A stretch of DNA of 7,373 nt from assembly GCA_934276695.1 (NCBI GenBank), contig CAKQTF010000044.1, positions 1-7,373 on the forward strand, given 5' to 3'. The translations under genes and the position numbers were made by a program. Under the pieces are notes generated by a model. That model saw only the letters and a program-made list of their open reading frames with translations. It searched no databases and was not told the DNA's origin. The stretch's first letter is position 1, and each line of letters begins with the position of its first letter. This stretch comes from an uncultured Spirochaetales bacterium (GTDB taxonomy: Bacteria > Spirochaetota > Spirochaetia > Sphaerochaetales > Sphaerochaetaceae). Of this stretch, positions 1-6,868 are shown one piece after another.

Positions 1-924
1 CCATATCACCATTGATATTATGAATGCAGGCATGCTTCGTGAGAATGAAAGCATAGCAAGCCCTGCAGAATAGAAAGCCATAGCAAGCACAAGGGCAGAA
101 GAATGCCTCAGCTTCCTTGTCATTGACGTAAGGCAGTATGTCAGAGCGACAACGGATACAGCATTTGCCATTGATATGTACGAATAGAATACAGGGCCAT
201 CATCATTTCCATATATGTCCTTCATCTCAAGAGGGAGGATGAAGGATGTACTCTGGTACATGAAATTATACACAAGCCCTGCGGCAGATAAAGCAGCTAT
301 GAAAATGAACGCTGATCGGTTCACAGCAGCACGGCCTTCAGCAGATTCCGGATGTTTATTGATTCTCACCGCTGGAACAGACAGCCTTATAATCAGAGAG
401 TCAAGCAGAAGCAGCACAGCAGAAAACACAAAGATCAGATAAAGGGACCTGAAGAGAAGACCTGCAACAACGCTTCCCGCAGCAACAGCAATATTCGTCA
501 CAAGATAAAGAAGAGAATAGGCATCTGCTCTCCTTAATTCGGGGACCAGATCAGATGCAAGAGCATTCGTAATCGGATAAACAGCGCCTCTGAAGATAGA
601 TGAAAGCAGTATCAGAGCAACTATGATATAGCCATCCGATGCTATGAATGGCAATGCAAGAAGATAGCACGCTGCAATCAGGCACTGGAAGATGGAAAGC
701 AGCCTGGATCGGGGAAAACGGTCAGAGATAAGGCCAGACAGCATCTGGCCGAGCACCGTCGCTGCAAAGTTAAGAGAGCATACTGCTCCAACAGCCCTAT
801 CTGGGAGACCAAGGCTGATGGAAAGGATAAGGACAAGGATGAATCTGACAGAGTCCCCGAACCGGTTAACGAACCGGGCCGCTACAACAGAATAGAAAGA
901 CTTTCCTAATCCTTTATATATCAT
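1..924 (-). CDS. MFS transporter, N-terminal part (3' end beyond window)
   Basis: Reading the minus strand from ATG at 924 gives 308 codons without a stop up to the left edge, so the C-terminal part is missing. The protein begins MIYKGLGKSFYSVVAARF and is almost entirely hydrophobic, with about eight likely membrane helices in the visible part. Between helices 2 and 3, residues 64-74 read GLISDRFPRSR, a good match to the major facilitator motif A (GxxxDRxGRR). A polar loop at about 187-202 fits the central cytoplasmic loop between the two six-helix halves. This supports an inner-membrane, proton-coupled-type permease, possibly of the drug-efflux kind; the substrate cannot be told. An in-frame TGA at 952-954 and the lack of a nearby alternative start fix the start at 924. 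There is no well-spaced Shine-Dalgarno; AGGAAA lies about 18 bases upstream. It follows glutamate dehydrogenase on the same strand but is separated from it by a terminator. Confidence 0.88.
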   Translation of the reverse strand, partial: MIYKGLGKSFYSVVAARFVNRFGDSVRFILVLILSISLGLPDRAVGAVCSLNFAATVLGQMLSGLISDRFPRSRLLSIFQCLIAACYLLALPFIASDGYIIVALILLSSIFRGAVYPITNALASDLVPELRRADAYSLLYLVTNIAVAAGSVVAGLLFRSLYLIFVFSAVLLLLDSLIIRLSVPAVRINKHPESAEGRAAVNRSAFIFIAALSAAGLVYNFMYQSTSFILPLEMKDIYGNDDGPVFYSYISMANAVSVVALTYCLTSMTRKLRHSSALVLAMAFYSAGLAMLSFSRSMPAFIISMVIW

Positions 925-933
925 ATAGGGAAG

Positions 934-961
934 ATTATAGTATTTCCTGGGTCATATACAA
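934..961 (-). promoter_or_regulatory. Candidate sigma-70 promoter of the MFS gene
   Basis: On the minus strand a perfect TATAAT lies at 939-934. Sixteen bases upstream is TTGTAT (961-956), which matches only the TTG half of the -35 consensus. Transcription would begin near 927, only about three bases before the ATG at 924, giving a leaderless or nearly leaderless message. The -35 touches the T-run of the glutamate dehydrogenase terminator. The region is AT-rich, so a chance match is possible. Confidence 0.4.
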
Positions 962-990
962 TAAAAAAGGAGGGACTGCAAATCCCCCCT
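961..990 (-). terminator. Rho-independent terminator of glutamate dehydrogenase
   Basis: Read on the minus strand, AGGGGGGA (990-983) pairs with TCCCTCCT (975-968) in an 8-bp stem containing one G-U pair. The 7-base loop is at 982-976. The stem runs into six consecutive T at 968-963. It lies 18 bases past the stop codon of the glutamate dehydrogenase gene, the normal place and form for intrinsic termination, and separates that gene from the MFS gene downstream. Confidence 0.88.
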
Positions 991-1007
991 GATCCGTTCA
1001 AAGATAC

Positions 1008-2345
1008 TCAGTAGCCAAGCTGGCACATTGCATCTGCGACTTTCTTGAAGCCTGCGATATTAGCACCCTTCACATAGTTTATATATCCATCAGCTTCCTT
1101 TCCTTCCTTGATGCATGCAGAGTGTATGGATGACATTATAGTCTGCAGCTTCTCATCAACCTCTTTCTCTGTCCAAGGCAGATGGCAGGCATTCTGTGTC
1201 ATCTCAAGACCTGATACAGCAACACCTCCTGCGTTCGCAGCCTTACCTGGAGCAAATCCGATCCTAGCCTTCTGCAGAAGCTCAACTGCTTCCATTGTGC
1301 ACCCCATGTTGGATGTCTCAATTACATACTTAACGCCATTGGCAATAAGCTTCTTAGCATCCTCACCATTCAGCTCATTCTGGATAGCGCATGGGAATGC
1401 CATGTCAACTTTTGCTTCCCATGGTTTCTTCCCAGGGAAGAACTTAGCGTTGAATTTTGCAGCATAAGGCTTCACGACATCATTATTAGAAGCCCTGAGC
1501 TGAAGCATATATGCCCATTTCTCCGGAGTATTGATTCCCTCTTCATCATATATATAGCCATCAGGCCCTGAGATTGTGACGACTTTTGCACCAAGCTGTG
1601 AAGCCTTTACAGCTGCACCCCATGCAACGTTTCCAAATCCAGAGATAGCGATTGTCTTGCCTTTTATATCATCGCCCGCCGCTTCAAGCATATCCTTGGC
1701 AAAATACATTGTGCCATAACCTGTAGCTTCCGGACGTACCTTCGATCCGCCGAAATTAAGGCCTTTTCCTGTCAGGACTCCAGTATTCTCACCTCTGATT
1801 CTCTTATACTGGCCATACAGGAATCCGATTTCCCTTGCACCTACACCGATATCCCCTGCTGGTACATCCGTATCAGGGCCTATGTATTTCTGAAGCTCTG
1901 TCATAAATGAACGGCAGAATCTGAGAATCTCTGCATCACTCTTGCCCTTTGGTGAGAAATCGCTTCCTCCCTTACCACCTCCCATAGGAAGTGTTGTAAG
2001 CGAATTCTTGAATGTCTGCTCAAAGCCAAGGAACTTCAGTGTCCCCTGTGTTACTGATGCATGGAATCTGAGGCCTCCCTTATATGGTCCGATAGCGTTA
2101 TTGAACTGTATCCTATAACCGCGGTTGACCTGTATATTACCCTCATCATCCTCCCATTCAACTTTAAATGAAATAACCCTGTCAGGCTCTGTGATCCTTT
2201 CAAGAATCTTATTCTTAAGATAGACAGGATTCTCGTTAACAACATCAATTACAGATGCCACTACTTCACGAGCAGCCTGGATGAATTCTGGCTCTGCCGG
2301 ATTCTTTCTCTCAAGCTCAGCCATAAATGTATCAAGATCGTACAT
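1008..2345 (-). CDS. gdhA: Glutamate dehydrogenase, hexameric family I, probably NAD-dependent
   Basis: The 445-residue product has the normal length of the 50-kDa hexameric enzymes that interconvert glutamate with 2-oxoglutarate plus ammonia in the cytoplasm. The substrate domain shows GPYKGGLRF (86-94, with K89), K113 in FKNSL, PMGGGKGGSDF (120-130, with catalytic K125) and VPAGDIGVG (161-169, with catalytic D165). The dinucleotide fold begins at SGFGNVAWG (235-243), and SGPDGYIYD (259-267) follows the second strand. F237, P261 and D262 correspond to Phe238, Pro262 and Asp263 of the NAD-dependent Clostridium symbiosum enzyme. The NADP-dependent E. coli enzyme has serines at the first two of these places. 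I therefore infer NAD(H) use, which would favour glutamate catabolism, although many databases would label this protein NADP-specific. The start is secure: AAAGGAG at 2358-2352 is six bases before the ATG. It is monocistronic, with its own promoter candidate and terminator, and diverges from the operon beginning near 2559. Confidence 0.96.
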   Translation of the reverse strand: MYDLDTFMAELERKNPAEPEFIQAAREVVASVIDVVNENPVYLKNKILERITEPDRVISFKVEWEDDEGNIQVNRGYRIQFNNAIGPYKGGLRFHASVTQGTLKFLGFEQTFKNSLTTLPMGGGKGGSDFSPKGKSDAEILRFCRSFMTELQKYIGPDTDVPAGDIGVGAREIGFLYGQYKRIRGENTGVLTGKGLNFGGSKVRPEATGYGTMYFAKDMLEAAGDDIKGKTIAISGFGNVAWGAAVKASQLGAKVVTISGPDGYIYDEEGINTPEKWAYMLQLRASNNDVVKPYAAKFNAKFFPGKKPWEAKVDMAFPCAIQNELNGEDAKKLIANGVKYVIETSNMGCTMEAVELLQKARIGFAPGKAANAGGVAVSGLEMTQNACHLPWTEKEVDEKLQTIMSSIHSACIKEGKEADGYINYVKGANIAGFKKVADAMCQLGY

Positions 2346-2351
2346 GATAAA

Positions 2352-2358
2352 CTCCTTT
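2352..2358 (-). promoter_or_regulatory. Shine-Dalgarno of glutamate dehydrogenase
   Basis: AAAGGAG on the minus strand, six bases before the ATG at 2345. It decides the start codon and shows that the host uses canonical ribosome-binding sites. Confidence 0.85.
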
Positions 2359-2368
2359 TTTCAATTAC

Positions 2369-2397
2369 AGGTTATTACCACTTTTATGTATCGTCAA
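2369..2397 (-). promoter_or_regulatory. Candidate promoter of glutamate dehydrogenase
   Basis: On the minus strand TTGACG (2397-2392, five of six bases match the -35 consensus) is followed after 17 bases by TAACCT (2374-2369, three of six match the -10). The spacing is ideal and the predicted start, near 2362, would give a short leader containing the Shine-Dalgarno sequence. The weak -10 keeps confidence moderate. Confidence 0.4.
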
Positions 2398-2472
2398 ATA
2401 CTTTCTTTCCATAAAAAAGAAAAGTTTTTGCTTATGTTTTCATTAACTTTATTCATAATTTTTACCCTATAG

Positions 2473-2500
2473 TTCAAATGGGCCATGATAAACATATAAA
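2473..2500 (+). promoter_or_regulatory. Candidate promoter of the three-gene plus-strand operon
   Basis: TTCAAA (2473-2478, four of six match the -35) is followed after 16 bases by TATAAA (2495-2500, five of six match the -10). Transcription would start near 2507, ahead of the small membrane-protein gene. This is the best pair seen in the AT-rich stretch at 2380-2510, which also holds the divergent glutamate dehydrogenase promoter. Confidence 0.35.
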
Positions 2501-2558
2501 TAGGATGATATGATCTGCTTTGTTGATAACAGCTTTCCATCGCTTTATAATCAGCACT

Positions 2559-2750
2559 ATGAAGGAAAAAGCATTCTCAATCATAAGAAGCGCAGCCACA
2601 GCAGTATTCGCACTGGCACTCATTGCGCTCTTCTCTCTCATAATCCTGATTCCAATGCCTGACGCAGTCCTTAGAGCCATAGGCTGGATTGCAATAATAA
2701 GCGGAGCAGCATCAGCGGTGCTCGCAGCAGTGGGAATCAGGAGCAGATAA
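2559..2750 (+). CDS. Small two-helix membrane protein, function unknown
   Basis: From ATG at 2559 the frame encodes 63 residues. A short basic, polar start (MKEKAFSIIRS) is followed by two hydrophobic stretches, about residues 12-32 and 38-58, separated by a short turn around PMPDA, and the protein ends in IRSR. This predicts a helical hairpin in the inner membrane; positive charges at both ends suggest both termini are cytoplasmic. I do not recognise the family. Support for a real gene comes from codon use like that of its neighbours (AGA/AGG for Arg, ATA for Ile, AGC for Ser) and from its place four bases upstream of the next start, which suggests translational coupling. No clear Shine-Dalgarno precedes the ATG. 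An in-frame TTG at 2520 would add 13 residues but is also weakly supported. Chance coding is not excluded. Confidence 0.55.
   Translation: MKEKAFSIIRSAATAVFALALIALFSLIILIPMPDAVLRAIGWIAIISGAASAVLAAVGIRSR
2739..2743 (+). promoter_or_regulatory. Shine-Dalgarno of the receiver/PPDK_N gene
   Basis: AGGAG lies 11 bases before the ATG at 2755, a little further than ideal, and sits inside the last codons of the small membrane-protein gene. The layout favours translational coupling of the two genes. Confidence 0.45.
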
Positions 2751-2754
2751 GCCT

Positions 2755-5685
2755 ATGTATCTCCTGGACTCAACCTGGCTGCCTTTTGCCAATCTTATGC
2801 TCAAGCATGTCTACAACGTGCTTCTGATATGCTCTGACTATGATAGATTCATGCTTGAGGAAGACGGACGTGTTGAAGAGGAACTATATAAAGAGTACAC
2901 AGCGCTTGGGCTCTCAAACCCGCCTAAGATAACCCATACAAACAATGAAGAGCAGGCAATACAGCTTCTCAGAAAGCTTAAATTCGACCTTGTGATCACA
3001 ATGCTTGACCTCGGATCTGACAGAGTTGAAGGCCTTGCAAAAGCCGTGAAGGACTTCAGTCCAGATATGCCTGTAGTAGCCCTCTCACCTTCCCCTGACC
3101 ATAGAAAAGTCAGAGAACTCAAGGGCGAGAACTGCCCATATATAGACTACCTGTTCTACTGGCAGGGCAACCCGAACCTCTTCCTGGCAATGATAAAGCT
3201 TGTTGAAGACAGGATGAACATCGACCATGATACGGATGAAGCCGATGTACAGGTGATAATATTCGTCGAGGACTCGATAAGGTTCATCTCAACATTCCTG
3301 CCTCAGATGTACACAGAGCTTATCCATCAGACAAGGGCATCAATCCTTGAAGGTCTCAACGAGTGGGGAAAGACACTGAGAATGAGGGGCAGGCCTAAGA
3401 TCGTACTTGCGAGAACCTATGATGAGGCCATGAAGCTCTATACTGATTATAGAAGCAATATCCTAGGGATAATAACAGATGTTTCCTACCCTTCCCCTTG
3501 GGGAAAAGAGGAATCAGGCCTGCGCTTCGCAGAGAAAGTGCATCTTGATAATGCAGAATGCCCTATCCTTATCCAGTCAACAGATAGAAGACACGAGATA
3601 AATGCAAAGGCTCTCGGAGCGGATTTCATATGGAAGGGATCAGATACGATGCTGCTTGAGCTGGAGAACCATTTCCTGAGGGAATACAATTTCGGACCTT
3701 TCCTGTTCAAGGATCCAGCAACCGGCAGCACGATAAGATCAGCAAGGACAATGAAGGAGCTGCAGGAAGCCCTTCAGACAATCCCGATAGACTCCTTTGT
3801 ATATCATAGCCAGAGAAATGACTTCTCACGGTGGCTCAGAAGCCAGTCCCTTTATTCTCTTGCAGCAAGGATCAAGCCAATCAGGCTCTCATCATATTCA
3901 TCACCAGAGGAAGTCAGGAAGCTGCTCTATGAGACAATCAGATCATACAGAGCAGAGAGGACACGCGGCACAATAGCTGAATTCAGCCCGGATAATTATG
4001 ATGAGACGCTCTTCTTCTCCAGAATAGGAAAAGGAAGCCTTGGAGGAAAAGGAAGGGGCCTGGCATTCATTGCAATGGAGATGAAGGCCAATAGGATACA
4101 TGAGAAATACATGAATGTGTATCTATCCATCCCACGCACTGTTGTAATCACGACTGAGCTGTTTGACAGGTTCCTGGCACTGAATCATCTTGAGAATCTT
4201 GAGTTCACAGAGCTTCCTGACAGCGAGATCCTCAGGATATTCCTTGATGGAGAGCTTCCTCCAGAGCTTAGGACAGATCTCGAATATATACTGAAGATCA
4301 TAAGAGTACCGATCTCAGTCAGATCATCATCGCTTCTTGAGGACAGCCACTTCCAGCCTTTTGCAGGAGTGTACCAGACCTCAATGATCCCTAATAACGG
4401 AAGCGATGAGGAAAGGCTGAAAGAGCTATCTGATGCCATAAGGACAGTCTGGGCAAGCACATATTTCGAATGTGCAAAGGAATACATGAAAAGGACAGGC
4501 CACTCTCTTGAGGAAGAGAAAATGGCAGTGATCATCCAGCAGGTTACAGGAAGCGCACATGGAACTATGTGGTTTCCTAACATATCAGGAGTCGCCAGAA
4601 GCCTGAACTACTATCCAACGGATGGAATGAAGGCAGAGGATGGAGTCGGCATGCTCTCATTCGGATTCGGGAAGATGATTGTAGATGAAGGCACTGCATA
4701 CCGCTTCTGCCCAGCAAAGCCGCATAAGCCATGCAACTCACTCTCAGGCGAGGGCTCAGACCAGAGGCTGTTCTATGCACTTGATATGACAAAGCCATTC
4801 AGGCCTCTCTCTGATTCGGATAATCTTATATCGCTTCCGCTTGAATGGGCCGAAAGCTACCCAAGATCAATGAAGGGGATTGCATCGACACTTGATCAGA
4901 CAACTGGGACAATGAGTGAATCAGTCAGGGGGGATGGGCTGAGGATACTAACATTCAATGGGATACTGAAATATGATATGCTGCCACTCGCTCCTATCGT
5001 GGATGATGTGCTGAAGCTAGGCTCAAAAGCAATGAATGAGCCAGTTGAGATTGAATTCGCAGTCAATACAGAGAGGGATCCAGAGAAGAAGCCTGACTTC
5101 TCAATCCTCCAGATAAGGCCTATTTCAGGCTCTGCACAGTTCTCTGATATCAGCATAACGGAAAGCGATATAGAGAATGCACTGGTGTACTCAAAGAGGG
5201 TTATGGGGAATGGGTATGCAGAGGAGATCAGGGATATAATCACGATAAAGCCTGAGGAATTCAGAGCATCTGAGATGCGTGAGATGGCCACTGAGCTGGA
5301 AATGCTGAATAGGAAGGAGGAGAATCTTTATGTCCTCATTGCTGCCGGACGGCTTGGCTCATCAGATCCATGGCTGGGAATACCATGCACATGGTCCCAG
5401 ATATCAAAAGCCCATGTGATAGTCGAGACTGGACTGAAAGAGCTGCAGGTCGAACCCAGTGAAGGAACGCACTTCTTCCAGAATATGACAAGCCTCGGCT
5501 GCCTGTACCTTACAATAAACCCGCTCTTCGGAGACGGGATCCTCTCATATGATAAGATCAGAGAGCTGGATATAATAGAAGAGACAAAGCATTTCATGCA
5601 TGTAAGGGCAGAAAGAAGCCTTATTATAAAAGCAGACGGCCTTACTGGTAAGGCTGTCATTCTGGAGGATAAGAAATGGCACTGA
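2755..5685 (+). CDS. Response-regulator/PPDK_N (PEP-pyruvate-binding, ATP-grasp) fusion protein
   Basis: The product is a 976-residue soluble protein with four parts. Residues 18-150 form a receiver-like fold lacking key residues: after strand 3 (DLVIT, 78-82) M83 replaces the phosphoacceptor Asp, and W136 stands where Lys is expected. Residues 165-300 form a second receiver with the full set: E172/D173, D242 in GIITDV, S275 in ILIQST and K294 in FIWKG; a helical insert lies at about 185-215. A linker domain spans about 303-410. The PPDK_N ATP-binding module follows at about 421-792, with GKGSLGGKGRGLA (425-437), SVRSSSLLED (521-530), MAVIIQQV (590-597), VEIEFAV (764-770) and LQIRPI (785-790). 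A C-terminal region contains GRLGSSDPWLGIP (865-877) and GTHFFQN (904-910). The phosphohistidine swivel and PEP-binding barrel of PEP synthase and pyruvate phosphate dikinase are both absent, so 'PEP synthase' overstates the case. The domain order matches a known but poorly characterised family. It lies four bases after the small gene and overlaps the next gene by 10 bases. Its substrate is unknown. Confidence 0.9.
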   Translation: MYLLDSTWLPFANLMLKHVYNVLLICSDYDRFMLEEDGRVEEELYKEYTALGLSNPPKITHTNNEEQAIQLLRKLKFDLVITMLDLGSDRVEGLAKAVKDFSPDMPVVALSPSPDHRKVRELKGENCPYIDYLFYWQGNPNLFLAMIKLVEDRMNIDHDTDEADVQVIIFVEDSIRFISTFLPQMYTELIHQTRASILEGLNEWGKTLRMRGRPKIVLARTYDEAMKLYTDYRSNILGIITDVSYPSPWGKEESGLRFAEKVHLDNAECPILIQSTDRRHEINAKALGADFIWKGSDTMLLELENHFLREYNFGPFLFKDPATGSTIRSARTMKELQEALQTIPIDSFVYHSQRNDFSRWLRSQSLYSLAARIKPIRLSSYSSPEEVRKLLYETIRSYRAERTRGTIAEFSPDNYDETLFFSRIGKGSLGGKGRGLAFIAMEMKANRIHEKYMNVYLSIPRTVVITTELFDRFLALNHLENLEFTELPDSEILRIFLDGELPPELRTDLEYILKIIRVPISVRSSSLLEDSHFQPFAGVYQTSMIPNNGSDEERLKELSDAIRTVWASTYFECAKEYMKRTGHSLEEEKMAVIIQQVTGSAHGTMWFPNISGVARSLNYYPTDGMKAEDGVGMLSFGFGKMIVDEGTAYRFCPAKPHKPCNSLSGEGSDQRLFYALDMTKPFRPLSDSDNLISLPLEWAESYPRSMKGIASTLDQTTGTMSESVRGDGLRILTFNGILKYDMLPLAPIVDDVLKLGSKAMNEPVEIEFAVNTERDPEKKPDFSILQIRPISGSAQFSDISITESDIENALVYSKRVMGNGYAEEIRDIITIKPEEFRASEMREMATELEMLNRKEENLYVLIAAGRLGSSDPWLGIPCTWSQISKAHVIVETGLKELQVEPSEGTHFFQNMTSLGCLYLTINPLFGDGILSYDKIRELDIIEETKHFMHVRAERSLIIKADGLTGKAVILEDKKWH
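5663..5668 (+). promoter_or_regulatory. Shine-Dalgarno of the alcohol dehydrogenase gene
   Basis: TGGAGG lies seven bases before the ATG at 5676 and inside the last codons of the upstream gene. It supports the overlapping start and translational coupling. Confidence 0.8.
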
Positions 5686-6857
5686 CAGAATACTATGCGC
5701 CAACGCATGTTTATTTCGGTAGAGGAGCAGAGCTTGAAGCCGGCAAGATCCTGAGATCCATGTCATTAAACCGGGTGCTTGTGCATTTCGGAAGCAGCTC
5801 AGCAAGGAAGAGCGGGCTTCTTGAGAGAGTTGAGAGGACACTCATTGATAACGGCATTGAATTCATAGAGCTTGGCGGAGTCGTACCTAATCCACGCCTG
5901 TCTCTTGTAAGGGAAGGCATCAGAATATGCAGGGAAAACAGGCTTTCAGCTGTCCTTGCAATAGGCGGAGGATCTGTGATAGACAGTGCAAAAGCCATCG
6001 GATACGGAGTGTTCAATGATGGCGATGTGTGGGACTTCTACTCAAAGAAGAGAACACCTGAAGGATGCCTGCCTATAGCTGCTGTGCTGACGCTATCAGC
6101 AACCGGATCTGAGATGAGCGACAGCTCTGTGATCACGAATGAGGATGGTAACCTCAAAAGAGGCTGCAATACCGACTATTCAAGACCTGTGTTCTCCCTT
6201 CTCAATCCAGAGCTTACATACAGTGTATCCCCTTATCAGACCAGCTGCGGAACAGCTGACATAATGATGCATACACTGGAGAGATTCTTCCACAGAGGAT
6301 TCACACTGCCAATAACAGACGATCTATCAGCATCACTGCTGCGTGATGTCATGGCAAATGGCAGGAAAGCACTCGAGACACCTGATGACTATTCTGCAAG
6401 AGCAGCACTGATGTGGGCAGGCTCCCTTTCACATAACGGGCTCATGAATGCGGGAAATGATGCAAGAGGTGACTGGGCATGCCATCAGCTTGAGCATGAG
6501 CTCTCAGGGATGTTCGATGTAGCGCATGGGGCTGGCCTTACAGCTATATGGGGCAGCTGGGCACGCTATGTGATGGATGCAGGATACGGGAGGTTCATAA
6601 CACTCGGCGAAAAAGTCTTCGGGCATGCACCATCCGGGAACGATGAAGACGATGCACTGAAGGCGATAGAGGCCATGGAGGACTTCTTCCGATCAATAAA
6701 CATGCCGACATCCATTAGCGGATTAGGAATCAGCCCATCAGATGATGAAATAGATGAGCTTGCAGAAAAGTGCTCTTTCTTCGGAACAAGGACAGTTGGA
6801 AACATCAAAGCACTTGGGAAAGAGGACATGAAAACCATATATCTGAATGCCAGATAG
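5676..6857 (+). CDS. Iron-type alcohol dehydrogenase, butanol dehydrogenase/YqhD-like
   Basis: The 393-residue product has the usual length of group III metal-dependent alcohol dehydrogenases, cytoplasmic enzymes that reduce aldehydes or ketones with NAD(P)H. The N-terminal nucleotide-binding part contains GGGSVIDSAKAI (97-108) and LSATGSEMS (140-148). The helical C-terminal part carries the four expected metal ligands: D195 and H199 in ADIMMH, H270 in WACHQLEHEL and H284 in FDVAHG. The 14-residue spacing of the last two equals that of YqhD H267 and H281. The opening MALTEYYAPTHVYFGRG is typical of the BDH/YqhD branch. The GGGS turn of that branch reads GSSS here (39-42), so coenzyme preference is uncertain. 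Its ATG overlaps the end of the receiver/PPDK_N gene by 10 bases, so the two are surely co-transcribed. The substrate is unknown; fermentative alcohol formation or aldehyde detoxification are both plausible. Confidence 0.94.
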   Translation: MALTEYYAPTHVYFGRGAELEAGKILRSMSLNRVLVHFGSSSARKSGLLERVERTLIDNGIEFIELGGVVPNPRLSLVREGIRICRENRLSAVLAIGGGSVIDSAKAIGYGVFNDGDVWDFYSKKRTPEGCLPIAAVLTLSATGSEMSDSSVITNEDGNLKRGCNTDYSRPVFSLLNPELTYSVSPYQTSCGTADIMMHTLERFFHRGFTLPITDDLSASLLRDVMANGRKALETPDDYSARAALMWAGSLSHNGLMNAGNDARGDWACHQLEHELSGMFDVAHGAGLTAIWGSWARYVMDAGYGRFITLGEKVFGHAPSGNDEDDALKAIEAMEDFFRSINMPTSISGLGISPSDDEIDELAEKCSFFGTRTVGNIKALGKEDMKTIYLNAR

Positions 6858-6868
6858 AAAGCCACATG

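Noticed and set aside
215..895. Plus-strand short open frames (75, 61 and 67 codons)
   Set aside because: They lie opposite the MFS gene, whose minus-strand frame is open throughout and shows motif A and membrane helices. Their translations are low in recognisable structure.
1108..1467. Plus-strand 119-residue open frame
   Set aside because: It is antisense to the glutamate dehydrogenase gene, has no ribosome-binding site or recognisable domain, and is explained as a shadow of that gene's codon bias.
2401..2425. AT-rich imperfect inverted repeat (CTTTCTTT...AAAGAAAAG) as an operator or hairpin
   Set aside because: The arms pair only with a bulge and consist almost entirely of A/T, which is expected by chance in this AT-rich divergent region.
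2520..2558. TTG start at 2520 for the small membrane protein (76 residues)
   Set aside because: The 13 extra residues lack a well-spaced Shine-Dalgarno, and ATG at 2559 gives a typical charged start before the first helix. It cannot be excluded.
2755..5685. Annotation as a complete phosphoenolpyruvate synthase (ppsA)
   Set aside because: Only the ATP-binding module is present; the swivel histidine domain and PEP-binding barrel are missing and the N-terminus is receiver-like.
4185..5841. Minus-strand open frames of 73-132 codons opposite the PPDK_N and dehydrogenase genes
   Set aside because: They are shadows: the plus-strand frames carry conserved motifs throughout, and the antisense products are serine-rich without any recognisable domain.
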